From contig JAOVVO010000365.1 of the NCBI GenBank assembly GCA_028564675.1, forward strand, positions 16,552 through 80,551: 64,000 nt of DNA. The letters are read 5' to 3'. A program made the position numbers and the translations under genes. The notes under the pieces are model-generated. The model was not told the DNA's origin. It saw only the letters and a program-made list of their open reading frames with translations, and searched no databases. This stretch comes from Onchocerca lupi. Taxonomy: Eukaryota > Nematoda > Chromadorea > Rhabditida > Onchocercidae. Of the stretch, positions 1 to 12,772 are shown in pieces. Positions within the stretch are counted from its first letter, which is position 1; each line of letters starts with the position of its first letter.

Positions 1-168
1 GATTTTTGATATTTTTTAATATGCGACAATTTCTATAACTAGTAATAACGGTAATTCGGGGAGAAAAATTTTGCATAAACTATAGAAAAAGGAAAGAAAA
101 AAATTCGAAAAAAATTGTTAAATTAAAAATATATTAAAAGGATATTTTTACAAGGTTTCATACTTCAG

Positions 169-3100
169 GAAGAGCGCAAGTTTTACGAAAATTGAACTTG
201 ATGAAGAGAACAATAGTGGTGAGATGGATGATAATGAAGCGAAAAGTGCAGCATTAGGTTCAAAAACATGGACAAATGCAATGGGACGAACGTTACGACG
301 AAGATTGAGTGCTTTCCGGAAGGATACTAATGATAATGAAAGGTATCATTGAAAATCAAAAAATAAATTTGCATAATTCAGGTATAGAAAATAATGTTTT
401 ATAATAGTTAAATATAATAGATATTTATGGTAAAAAAAAAAAAAATTGAATTTTGAAGGAAAAATAAAAAAAATTAAAGAAAATTAACCTTTATAATATG
501 AATTCTCCTCTAAAAACTTCAATTTTTAGCATAATCTTATCTAATCTTATCATGAATTTATTTCTATTTAATTAAATGAAACGCTAGAGAATATCATGAC
601 TTGTCTATTTCTATTCCAAAAATCGATTACTTTTTGTCTCTGCTTCTTAATTCATTTTGTTTTCGAATCATTTATTTGTTAAATGATCATTTAACATATT
701 TCTTTAAAATTTTGTTGAATTCATTTCTTTGCTCAATTGCCTTCAAGATATTTTTCTATCTTTGGATAATTTTGTCTCATATTTTGCATACCAGTTAGCT
801 ATTCCAGATTTTAAAAATTTTTGTTTAAGATTTTGCTTATTTAGAAGTTTTGAACATTGCGAGCAAATTTTAAATATCAATTTACTGTCAAAGAAAAAAA
901 AATAATTCGCTTCAATTTTTATCCTTTTCATTAAATCTTTTTGCAAGATTAATGATGCTTCACTATTCTATACTGCATATTTTATCCTTTAATTAATTTA
1001 TCGTTAAATCATTTAAATAATATTCAAATATTATTCATTTCGCTGTATTAATTTACCCAATGATTTGTTTTCATTTCTTTTGCCTTTGGTGATATTATAC
1101 AATTATGATTATTAGCAGCATATTTTATATCAAATTATTTAATTGTATGATTCATTTTTAGTTCCGTTAGTTCGAAATCAATAGCAGAACGGGTCAATGT
1201 TATTCAGCTCCGGAAAACTTCTTCAAATACTGTGAGGTAATTCGTTCGATATGCTTTTTTTTTTTTTTTATTATTATCATCAATTTTAATTTCAATTTGA
1301 AATATTTTACTGCAAAGTGTTCATTTGAAAAACTCACTTAAGTAGGCTTAATATTGGACAGAAAACCTAGGTTTTCGCATTAAAAAATGTTAATTATATC
1401 TGAAATTTTTCAATTTTTGTATTAATATGTGCAGTTTGTTCTATTTTTGGTCGTTTAGATATAAATTAATTTTAATAATATCTTCTCAACTTTTTTTCTT
1501 TCAATTCTGCATGCAATTCGATATTCTGTTGTTCTAATACATCATATAATGTTTTTATAGAAGAATTTTAAGTTCGTTTGTTTTTACTATTTGTTGGAAA
1601 AAAGTTTATTTTTATTACTTGTTGCGAAAAAAAAGTAATAAGAAATTAATATTAGTTCCTACAAAAATATTATTAAAAATTAGCTTTATATTTTTTCATT
1701 TTTTTATTTATATAAATAAAAATGCAAATGCTACCTGATACTTCTCAATGATTTCCTCAAGTTCTCCACCGATTTTTTTCAAATTTTGACATAACCTTGC
1801 ATTCGAATAGGCGCGTGCTCTTATATAAACTACTTACTTTTTTCACGTATCACGTGATGACAACTAAAAGTAAGTGAGAAGACGGAGTTTGTTGACTCTG
1901 CCTTCTTTTTTTCTCTCATTCTCCTTCTTCCTCCATATCTCTGATAATAATAATGATCCGCCTTCCTTTTTTTCTCTCATTCCCCTTCTCCTTCCCATTT
2001 CCTTAATAATAATTACTAATTAATAATAATAATAACAATAATAATCTTCCTTCCTTTTTTTCTTATTCTCTCTCTACCTCCCATCTCCCTCTCTCTCTCT
2101 CTCTATTGCTATGCTTATTACATTACGTGGATTTATCCAAAGAAAAAAGGAAAAAAAAAAATGATAAAAAGAATCAAAATGCTTTCTGATATGATATATG
2201 AATATAAAATTTCCTGTATTTGTGATAAATCTAAAAAAAAATTTTTCTTGGATATCTGTTAAATTTTGAATTTGAAATTCTTTTTCTTTAATAAAAATCA
2301 TTTTAAAGGGTTTGAAAAAAGGCATCAATTCAAAGAAATTTTATTACAATAATTCTAAATATTTCTTATAATAAGCTTTTCGCTCAGTTAATATTCTCCG
2401 ACTTAATTTTGATTTAGCTTAATTTGATGTAAATTTAATGTTAAAATATCAATTCATAACTTTCTTCATTTTTCCATAGATTAAATATTCAAATCCACCA
2501 GAAGTTTTGGTGACTTAAAATTTAATACAATTGATACTAATTCTTTCTTTTTTAAATTTTATTCATATTATACCTTTATTTGTTTACTTTTATCTATCTA
2601 TCTAACTTATGCTTACAAATCGTGAGCAAAGTTCTCAATCAATTGGGAATGCCATCACCAAATCGATTTGCTTCGCTCGATGTAGAATTGCGTCGCGAAC
2701 AAAATTACAACATAAATGATCGTTTGTCCTATGTGAAATCAAATATTTCTAAGCTAATGTTTGAGCGAAAAGGCATTTACGATCAAATAATGCAAACTAT
2801 CAGTAAGAGATTGGAGAGATCTGCTTCTTAGATGCGCCAGGAGGAACTGGTAAAACGTTCCTAATTAGATTGATTCTGGGAACAATTCGATCCCAAAATG
2901 GCTTAGCCTTAGCTCTTGCATCATCCGGAATAGCTGCAACATTGCTACTAGATGGAAGACTGCTCTGCTCATTCCACTCTGAAATTGCCATTGAGCATGC
3001 AATTCATTGATACTTTCACATGCAACATTTCCAAAATATCCGGCATGGGAAAAGTATTGCAAAATGCAAACTTATTGTTTGGGTATACAAGGGAGTGCAA

Positions 3101-6100
3101 AAAATCGGTCGAGACTCTTGATCGATCATTGCAAGACTTGCATAGAAATATCAGACCATGTGGGGACGCATTGCTTGCATGAGATTTCAGGCCAATATTA
3201 CCTGTAATTCCTCAATCGACACCAGCGGACGAAATAAATGATTGTCTGAAATACTGTACTTTGCAGCGACACATAAAGACTTTAAAATTGGGAACGGGAA
3301 GTTGCCGGTTGATCTGGCCTCAGGATGAATTTCATTGCTTTATAATTTCTGCAATTTAGTAACATCAAAGGAAGAGTTGGTTGAAGAAGTATTTTCCGAT
3401 ATTCAAACCAATTGTAAGAATCACGATTGGCTGAGTGAACGAACTATTTTTGCGGCCAAGAACAGAGACGTCGACGAACTTAACGATATTATACATTCTG
3501 ACATTCAAAGCGAAGCAGTCACATATAAATCCGTCGACACTGTTGTGGAAGCAGATGAAATGGTTACGAGTCCAACAGAATTTTTGAATTCATTCGATCT
3601 GTTAGGAATGCCACTGCACGTACTGTAATTGAAAATCGGAGTGTCAATAATTATCATGTTGCGAAATATCAACCAGCCAAAACTTTGCAACGGTACGCAA
3701 CTTGAAGTAAAAAAATTAAAGAGCAATGTCGTATGGGCAACAATCTTGACAAGACCTTACAAAGATGAAGATGTCTTTATTCCTCGCATTCCTATGATTC
3801 CGACGGATATTCCATTTCAGTTAAAGAGAATGCAATTCCCAATTCGACTGGCGTTTGCATTCACCATCAACTATGCTCAGGGTCAATTTTTAGAATTTTG
3901 CGGTTTAGATCTAGAAACGGATTGCTTCTCACATGGACAATTACATGTTGCGTATTCTAGAGTCGACAAACCAGACAATCTCTATATCTGCACAGACAAT
4001 GGAGCAACGAAAAATATTGTATACCCACAAGTATTGTGAAATTAAACATATTAGATGTGGGCGAAAACTGAAAGATGTTGAATAACGCCATGACAATTGT
4101 GAACAAGAAATACGAAAGGTCAAGTGGCACGACATAGTTTCAAAGAAACAGCAAATACGTTTATCACCAAAATGCTCCAATTCACAGATAACGAAGATCG
4201 AGCGGCAACAATAACAGTTCGTAGTTCCAAGGGTTCCAGTTCGACAGTTCAAAGCGACACAAATTTTTAGCAGCAATAATCGGACAATTCACTTGAATAG
4301 TATTCTTCTCTATGATTGACAGAGGAAAGAATAACCCAGTGATTAATTTGCCTGGATCTTCTCTGATAATTGTTTGTTAGAAGAAACACTCTTCATCAAT
4401 CAATAAAGCATTTCTCAAAAGCATTCATCTCTATCAACAAGACACAAAAAACCACTCCACACTTATTGCTGACCTAGCCTAATCACAATAGCAAGAATCA
4501 GTCTCCAATCCACAAACTTCAAATCAAATTACAATGTATCAATTTTTTTCCCAACACTAGAAACATTCGCTTTTTCTTTTCTTTTGTTCCACGTAACCAG
4601 ACTGAACTACAGCAACGCTTGTATAAAAACATGCGTATATTCGAATGCAACGTTGTGTCAAATTTTCGAAGCAATGGTTAAGGACTTTCCGATATCCAAG
4701 ATTTTGAATTAATATAGAAAAGGCGCGTTTTTAAAATTTTCGGAGGTTCAAGATTTTGAACGAACGAACATTGATATTTTTATTTATATAGATTAGCTGG
4801 AGCCTGACATGCGAAGTATTGTCGGCCCCATAGATTAGCTGGATCGGTCACGCGGAGAGTGGCCGGGTTCAGCTGTTTATTCATAAATTAAAAGAATCTA
4901 ATTGTCTCTCACATCAACAAAAGTTCACTATTTGAAATTTCTTAGAGAAATTTTAAATGGAACAAATTTTTTTCCTTATTTTTTTGCAAAAATGTGAAAT
5001 TGTTTTTTGGAGTTTAAATAATCAATTTTGAATAAAAAAGAGATAGAAAATACAATTTCTTAGTTTATCATAAATTTAATCGTAATTAATGTTTGCGAAG
5101 ACCAAATGAAATATTCATGAAATGAAAGATCCGATCAATGTGGAGATGGTGGAAAAAGATTAAAGTAGTTGGGAGAGAAAGAGGGAAAGAGAGAGAGGGA
5201 GGGAGAGATTTTAATCATACGATTTTTAATGATTATATTTGTATCTAATTACATATTTTTTCATTTGACTACGGAACAAAGTGTTATCAGTGATGCAGTC
5301 AAAAATTAGAGATAACACTGATGCCACTGTTTTGTATCTTTTTCTCTCAATAATGGTTTTTATAAAGTTTCGTGGAATTAAACAAAGATTGTTTGAATTT
5401 CAGAATTCGTCTATTAGTGAACTAGGAAATCAACGATAATAAGCCTGCGCATAGAATGACCCGATTTTTTTGATTTTTTTTTTATAAAATTTTATTTAAA
5501 AAATAAATTTCCTGAGAGAGAGAGATAGAAAAACAAGAAAGATAAAAAAAATATTGAAAAAATAGAAATTATACTCATGATATTTTTTTGAAAATTTTAG
5601 TTGTATTTCGTTTAGTAGTCATAAATGAGCATCGTTGTTGTTGAATTATTGCATATAAATGGTATAGCTCTTTTATAAAATATCTATAAAATATGAGAAA
5701 ATACGTTTCAAAATAGAACAAAATATTGATTGATTTGCATCGATTCCATCAGTTTTATGAACTAATGAAATCGATGCAAATCATTGCAGAATGATAAAAA
5801 AAAAAAAAATTTTTTGTCGTAAAATTTTTGAAAAAATACGATTTTCCGATATAGTCAACATATAGCATAAATGTAGAAAAAAAGCGTAAAATAAAACTTT
5901 TAAGTAAATATTTTATAATTATAGCTGGAAAAAAAAGTTAATATTGAATAAAATAAAAATGAAAAATATTTATTAATCAGTATTGTCGGGAATCCGATTA
6001 TAATCGAATTGGTTGATAAGATCCGGTTAGGAATAAGGAAAGCGTAATATCGTATTTTACTTCCGTTTCTCCTTTTTTTTTTTTTTTTTTTTGATGTATT

Positions 6101-9100
6101 TTGGTGCGTATTTTAGTGGAAGATAACAATTGATAATGTTGAATTTGAAAATTGGTTTAAAATTGTATTACTTTAATTTGATCAATTAATTTATATTATC
6201 AATTTAATCTAAAATGATCAATTATTCAAGATTCAAATTGCATGCCTCAGTGATTGAACAATATTATTCCAAATTAGATAATTTGAAGATCTGTCCAGTT
6301 CAGCAGCAGAAAATGGTTTCATTCAGAACGATCAAAGAACATCATTTTTGTCGTAATAAATGATTTGAAATTTTATTATTTTCATAAATTTAATTCTTTA
6401 ATTAATTGATACTAATTAATACTCATATTTCGACATAATTATTTTGCAAAATTTGTCCCATTCTGAAACTATTATTTTTATTATCATTTCTTCTGCTGAA
6501 AAATGTGGCAAACATCACGTCACTTGTTTACAGGGTAACATTTGTTCAGATTGTATTAATTTTTGTTTCACAAGTATTTTGAAACTTGAAATAAACACAA
6601 CAAGAAATATTAGAGGAAATATTTTTGTTTCAATCAATATTTCATTCGTATATAATTTGTTGGAAATAAAAGAAAAAAAAGTATTTTAAGAAAGATTGTA
6701 ATTTCTTGGAAAAATTGTTTCTTTTTCTTAAAATGTTTCAATTGTATTAATTTCAAATTTGAATAGTTACTCGAAATTCACTTAATCAAACTTAAGTAGT
6801 TTATTTCGTTTCAGTCAATATTTCCTTCATGGGATACTTATAAAAAAAATGATTGTATAGCAGATTGAAAAAAAAAAATTTTATGAACAGACTGGTTATA
6901 TCTAGCAAAAATTGCATTTTTTTTTTTTTTTTTTTCATTCTGCATCCCAATTTCATGATAATATTATTACCATAGTTGGTAAAAATAATCATAATGATTG
7001 CAAAAGATTTCTCTTATTTGTGATTTTTAACATAATTTATCTGATTGAATTTTTGTCAATCTGCTAATTCATGTCATTATAATTATATATTTTATAGTTT
7101 TTTTTTCTTATTAAGCAATTACTTACGAATAATAGGAAGAAAGTGTTAAAATAATATCATCATAATTTCAACTTATGGCATTCCCGTATCATTTAACTTT
7201 TACGACGTATAGTTAGATTTATATGAATGTTTATTAGTTGTTGAGACATAAATTAACTCCAAATTATGAAAGTCAGAAACTTTTCAATCTTAAATCATAT
7301 GATTTTCGGAATTTCTAAACAAAATATGATTCTCGATCATGTTATGGTTCACGTGCAACTTTCCAATTTCCAGAAATATTTTTAAACGCAAGGTTTTAAT
7401 TTCTGTTATCAGTTATGTTTGGCAAGGCTGTGTGCATTTTGATGGATGACAATCATAAGTTTAAGTTTATTTTGCAAACATATTTTATTAAATTAAGAGT
7501 AAATTTCCATCTTTTCATTTTATTCTGGTTCATCAATTTTTTGAAATCAATAGTTATCTAAATTGAATTCGTTCAAATCAATTGCATGGCTATCATTAAG
7601 CTTGAAACTTCGTCATTATGTGCATCATTTTAATCTCCTCAAATAGTTGTTTACTTCAATTCACTATTTATTAGAGTGCTTGTTTTATTCAAAAATTCAG
7701 ATAATATGATATATAGATTATCGTATCAGTAAATACAGTAAATTATGATTTTTTTTTTCAAATAAGTTTCATCTAAAATTTAAAACTAAAAAAAAAATAA
7801 TTTCAGATGTTTGGAATTAATTCTTGCTGTTATCTATTTTTAGTTTCGAATTTCAGATGAAAACTGTCTTAGATAAATCCAAGTATTATATCAACGAAAT
7901 ATCATATATTGAATTTCCGAAAAACAAGTTCCAAGAATTAACTCGAAACTAGACACCTTAAGCAACTGTTCACTAAAATTAAAATGAATAATAAAGTTTC
8001 AGATCACGAACTTAAGTTCCTCAAGTTGCTTTGCTTGATTATTAAAGATGAAATGTTGCACAGTTTTTTTTCCTATTCTAATTTAATTTATTCTAATTTA
8101 TGATTCTTAATAATTGTTTACAGTACAAAGATATATTGATTTAATATTACACAAATTCATAAGTTTTCTGTTGATAACATTTTTAATTCGAAGTAATCCT
8201 TTTTATTTTCAAATCATTTATATGCCACGTATTTTGTTAGAAATTATAGATGTAGAAGATTGGTAAATTTTGTTCATTCATTGTTCGAAAACATAATATT
8301 ATGAGATATAATATTCGATGATATAATATTATAAACAAATATTCGGAAATATAATATTATGTTTTGTATAAATGGCGATATGTTTGCTCATTATATATCC
8401 ATTTTTATACTGTAAACAATTAACTTCAATAGGATCAAATATTTTTTATTTTTGATTATTAAAATTTTCATGGTGTAGCGAATCTTTTGGATATGAATAT
8501 AATTTGGATGAAGAAAAATTCAGTTAAATATGAGGCATAGGAAGATAATCATTCTACTGAATGTATATAATTTCTAGAAGATAACAAATAAAAATATTTA
8601 ATTTAAATATTTCATTATTTCGTATGACCAAAAAATCAATATTCACTATAGATCAATATTCAAAAGATCAATATATATAGAATAATATTTGCTCCACTAA
8701 ATTCTTTCTATATTATAATAGAAAAGTAATTTCTTATAATCTTATTTGATTAAATGTGATATTGTTCTGATTTATTATTATCAAATTAAGTAAACTATGA
8801 ATTGATCTATATATGAGAATTGGAAATTTAAATTGTAGTTTTTAATTTCTACTATAAATATAATTTCAATATGGTTCAAATTTGGAATTTTTTTTTTCTT
8901 AGATCATATGAAATTATTTTTTAGATTTAGCTCAACTGATAAGATAATACAACATCCTTGTCGAGATACTAATGCTTTATCAATGATTGGTAGTTCACAA
9001 TCCGGCTCAAATATGCAAACTAGTCACGATTCACACATGAATTATGTTCATTTGATGAAATTTAATGCATGCTATGAAGCGATGCCAACAAGCTCAAAAA

Positions 9101-12100
9101 TGGTTGTTTTTGACACCAAACTGCAGCTCAAAAAAGCATTTAATGGACTTATTTATCAGAGTAGGTTTTAAATTTTAATCCTGATATGAATAATTAAAAG
9201 TTTTAATTTAAAAACAAACTATTGTTATATTTCAGCTTCTCTTTGTTTCATTAAATTTAGTCGTTACAATAGCGGAATACTGTCGTATTGTTAGATTTAT
9301 ACGTCACGCTTCAAAAGAGAACTATTTACGCCGGATTCAAACAGTAGATCCTCAAATCTGGATTATTATATCTATGGAAAGCCGAAATCTGATTAGACTG
9401 GATGTTCGATTTTTTGTTTGAAGAATATTCTTCGAGATGGCGAAGATTTACTCTTCAAAATTTAAAAAAGTTTTTCCTGAAATGTGCAAAATAAATGGAT
9501 ATTTTTATTTTCATTTCTGATAGCTGGAATGTATTATTATATTGACAAAAGTAATTGATGTGTACCTAATTTCTAAAACAATCCCATCCCATTATTCTTT
9601 GATTTAGATTGAAATTTAGTGAATTTATTTCTTTTTTGGTAAATAATTGATGAAACAAGTTTGTAGATAATTTATTTATAGATACACGACATGTATTACT
9701 ATCGGATTCAACTAAGAATAATGAAATTGTTGGCATATTATCTGTAACAGATTTCATTCGAGTTCTTTTATTATTACACAAGTTAGTTTCCTTCTTTATA
9801 TATATATATATTTGAAGCTCTATTAAATCTCACATTAATCCTAATAGTATCATGACAAAATTGATTATCGATCAACTGATACTCTTCAGCTATGCCTCAT
9901 TATTTCAGGATAAATCAAAATTAATCGGGAAAAAGATTTAAGAATATTTAACCTTTGTTTAATTGTTTAAACTAGAATTAATAAATTTACTATGTTTTGA
10001 GATTTCTTCTCCGAGCATATAACTTAGTAGAAGCAAATTATTTGCAGAAATATAAGATTCAAGCAAGAAATTCTTTATATATATATTATTTTTCTTTTTT
10101 TTTTTAGGATGAGAAATGAAAGGAAGGGTGAGCAAAAGGAAGTCGTATGTGAGAAAGAAATTTCTCTAACAGATAAAGCCGAAGTCGATGGAAATTTCAA
10201 TTTAGAATCGAATAATACTCTAGAGCAATCGGAAATATCAGATATAGAAAAGCGGCGAAATAATATTTCAAATGATGAATGTGAGGATGAAAATAAAATA
10301 AAAGAAGAAATGACGGATGCCGGATCAAATAGGCCGAAAGAGGATATCGGAACTCTTACCATATCCGAATATCGGGGTTTTTCTTTTTATTTCAATTTTT
10401 CCTTTAAAATAATATTTTCAGATGGAAATGTAATTTGATTTCTGAAAACAGCGAGTTATTGTTATGATGTAAATAGGTAATATGGAAGTTCAATAATTTT
10501 GCAGTTATTACATTTTTTATATCTATCAGAAGTTATGTAATTCTTATTTCAACAGAACTTCGTTTTTCAGATTTGGTATGTAAGGAAGGAAAATTAATGG
10601 ATCTTGTATCAATAACTGCAGAAGAAAGGTATACTTATTTATCGTTATTAGCAAATAAGACAGTTTGCTTTTGCAGTAAACTTTGAAATTGAAAGTCGGA
10701 TTCCCGGGTAATTTTAAATTTACAGGATTTTTTCTGTGGGACAAATTATCTCATATGAATTTTCATGAATTTTAGAACAAAGAAGTTTTCAAATTATCTC
10801 TCCTTACAAATTCAAATATGAGATATCTATTTCCTAGAAATTTTTACAGATCAGATTTCTACAGATAAGATCATCGAATCGATTTCAAAACTCTGGAATT
10901 CTTCGTAATTTGATATTCTATTGCACATTATATAGTATTGCTTATTTTTTTATTAGTTTCAGTTTATTGAAAGCGGCTTGTTTACTCAGTAAGCAACGTA
11001 TACATCGTTTGCCGGTATTGGATCCGTTCGATGGAAGTCCATTGTTCATTTTAACTCATAAACGGATTCTCAAATTTTTATGGCTTTTTGTAAGTCATCT
11101 ATTCATCATGTTATATGTATCATTATTTTTTCTTATCACTTTTTTTTCCTATAAACTATGATCTGGACATCTTATCAAAATCCCAACCGGCCAATGAAGT
11201 TGAATAATATAAAAGAAGGATGAATCACAGCTTTGTAATGATGAATTAGCATAACTGAATGATGGACCTCGTTCAGAACACCTTATCTAGTTATAATTAA
11301 CATCAAACCATAAAGTCAATCACCACTGAGAAACGTACTGCACAAACAGACAAATAGTTTTGGTTAATATTCATCTTATTTTATTTGCAGAAATATAGAA
11401 GCATATAATCTGACTAAAGTCGTTGTTCATTTCATTTTTAACTAACGAAGTATGTCCGGTCCAGCTAGTCTATACAAATAAAAATGTAAATGTTCGTTTG
11501 TTCAAAATCTTAAATCTCCGAAAGTTTTTAAACAGGCGCCTATTCGAATGCAACGTTGCATGAAAATTTCAAATCAATCAATAAAGAACCTGAACGTTGT
11601 GTAAAAATGAACAACGAACATTTACTTTTTTATTTATAGTGAAGATTAATGTATTTTTAACTATCTTTTACTACTTTTATTTCCTTTTTCTCAAGGGTCA
11701 ATCACTTTATGTTCCCGGTTATCATAATAAAACCTGTAAAGAACTCGGTGTTGGCACATATGATGGAATACGTGTGGTAAGTATTTTGAGCAGTTTTCAA
11801 ATTTTTATTAAATAAACATTTTCTTAAAATTCTTGCTTAGTTGTATAGGGTTTTTTTATCAGCTATTTTAAGATATTTTTATTAGCAAATTTAAAATGAA
11901 ATGATTCATGCCGAAGGAAGTTTTTAATGGATGATGAAAAGACATTTTTTCAAAAATATTCTTATTAATAAAATTATATAAATTATAAGGAAAAGTTGAG
12001 CAGTGATGAAAAAATTTGCCGTATATTTTTAAAGAGTACTTTTTAAATTGAATCTACATCTGTTTGACAGATATATTATAATTTGGAAAGACTTTTTTTT

Positions 12101-12741
12101 TATGGAAATCTGCGGAATTAAAGGCTGAGAATATTTCATTCAGTCGTATCATGTGAAAATAACATTTTCCACTAAAGCATTATTGTGACGTAAGACTTCA
12201 CAAAGTTGCGAAAGAACAAAAATGCGTTCAGTGAGCTGTGTTGTCCACTTTGTCGACAACAAATTGATGGTGCATATTGTCGAAAAAAAAAATCAGTGAA
12301 ATCAAAAATTATCAGTAATTCTACTGATCTTTGCGAAAGAGAGTATAAAGAGTCTTTGTATGGAAAGGAGAAAGTAATCAAATGGATTAAGGCTTGAAGA
12401 ATATTAGATTCATAGACATGCATGATGTAATTGACATAATTTTTATCATATTTCAGGTATATCCGGACACATCTTTAATTTTATGTCTTGATATCTTGCT
12501 AAATAAGGGCGTTAGCGGTGTCCCAGTTGTAGAGCATGAAACATTCCGAGTTGTGGATATGTATTCACGATTTGATGCGATTGGTATAGCAGTGGAAGAT
12601 AAAATTGATGACCTTGATGTCACAGTACAAGAAGCACTTGCTTTCCGGAATACTTTTAGGGTTTAGTTCATTTGTTTATAAAATGATATTATGTGGGATT
12701 ATGCTAATAATTCGAATAGTAACAATAGTTTTATCAATTTC

Positions 12742-12772
<31 letters not shown>

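Noticed and set aside
6444..6689. 81-codon frame with several Cys residues in the AMPK gamma intron
   Set aside because: The Cys spacing fits no motif I know, and there are no splice signals joining it in phase to the gene.
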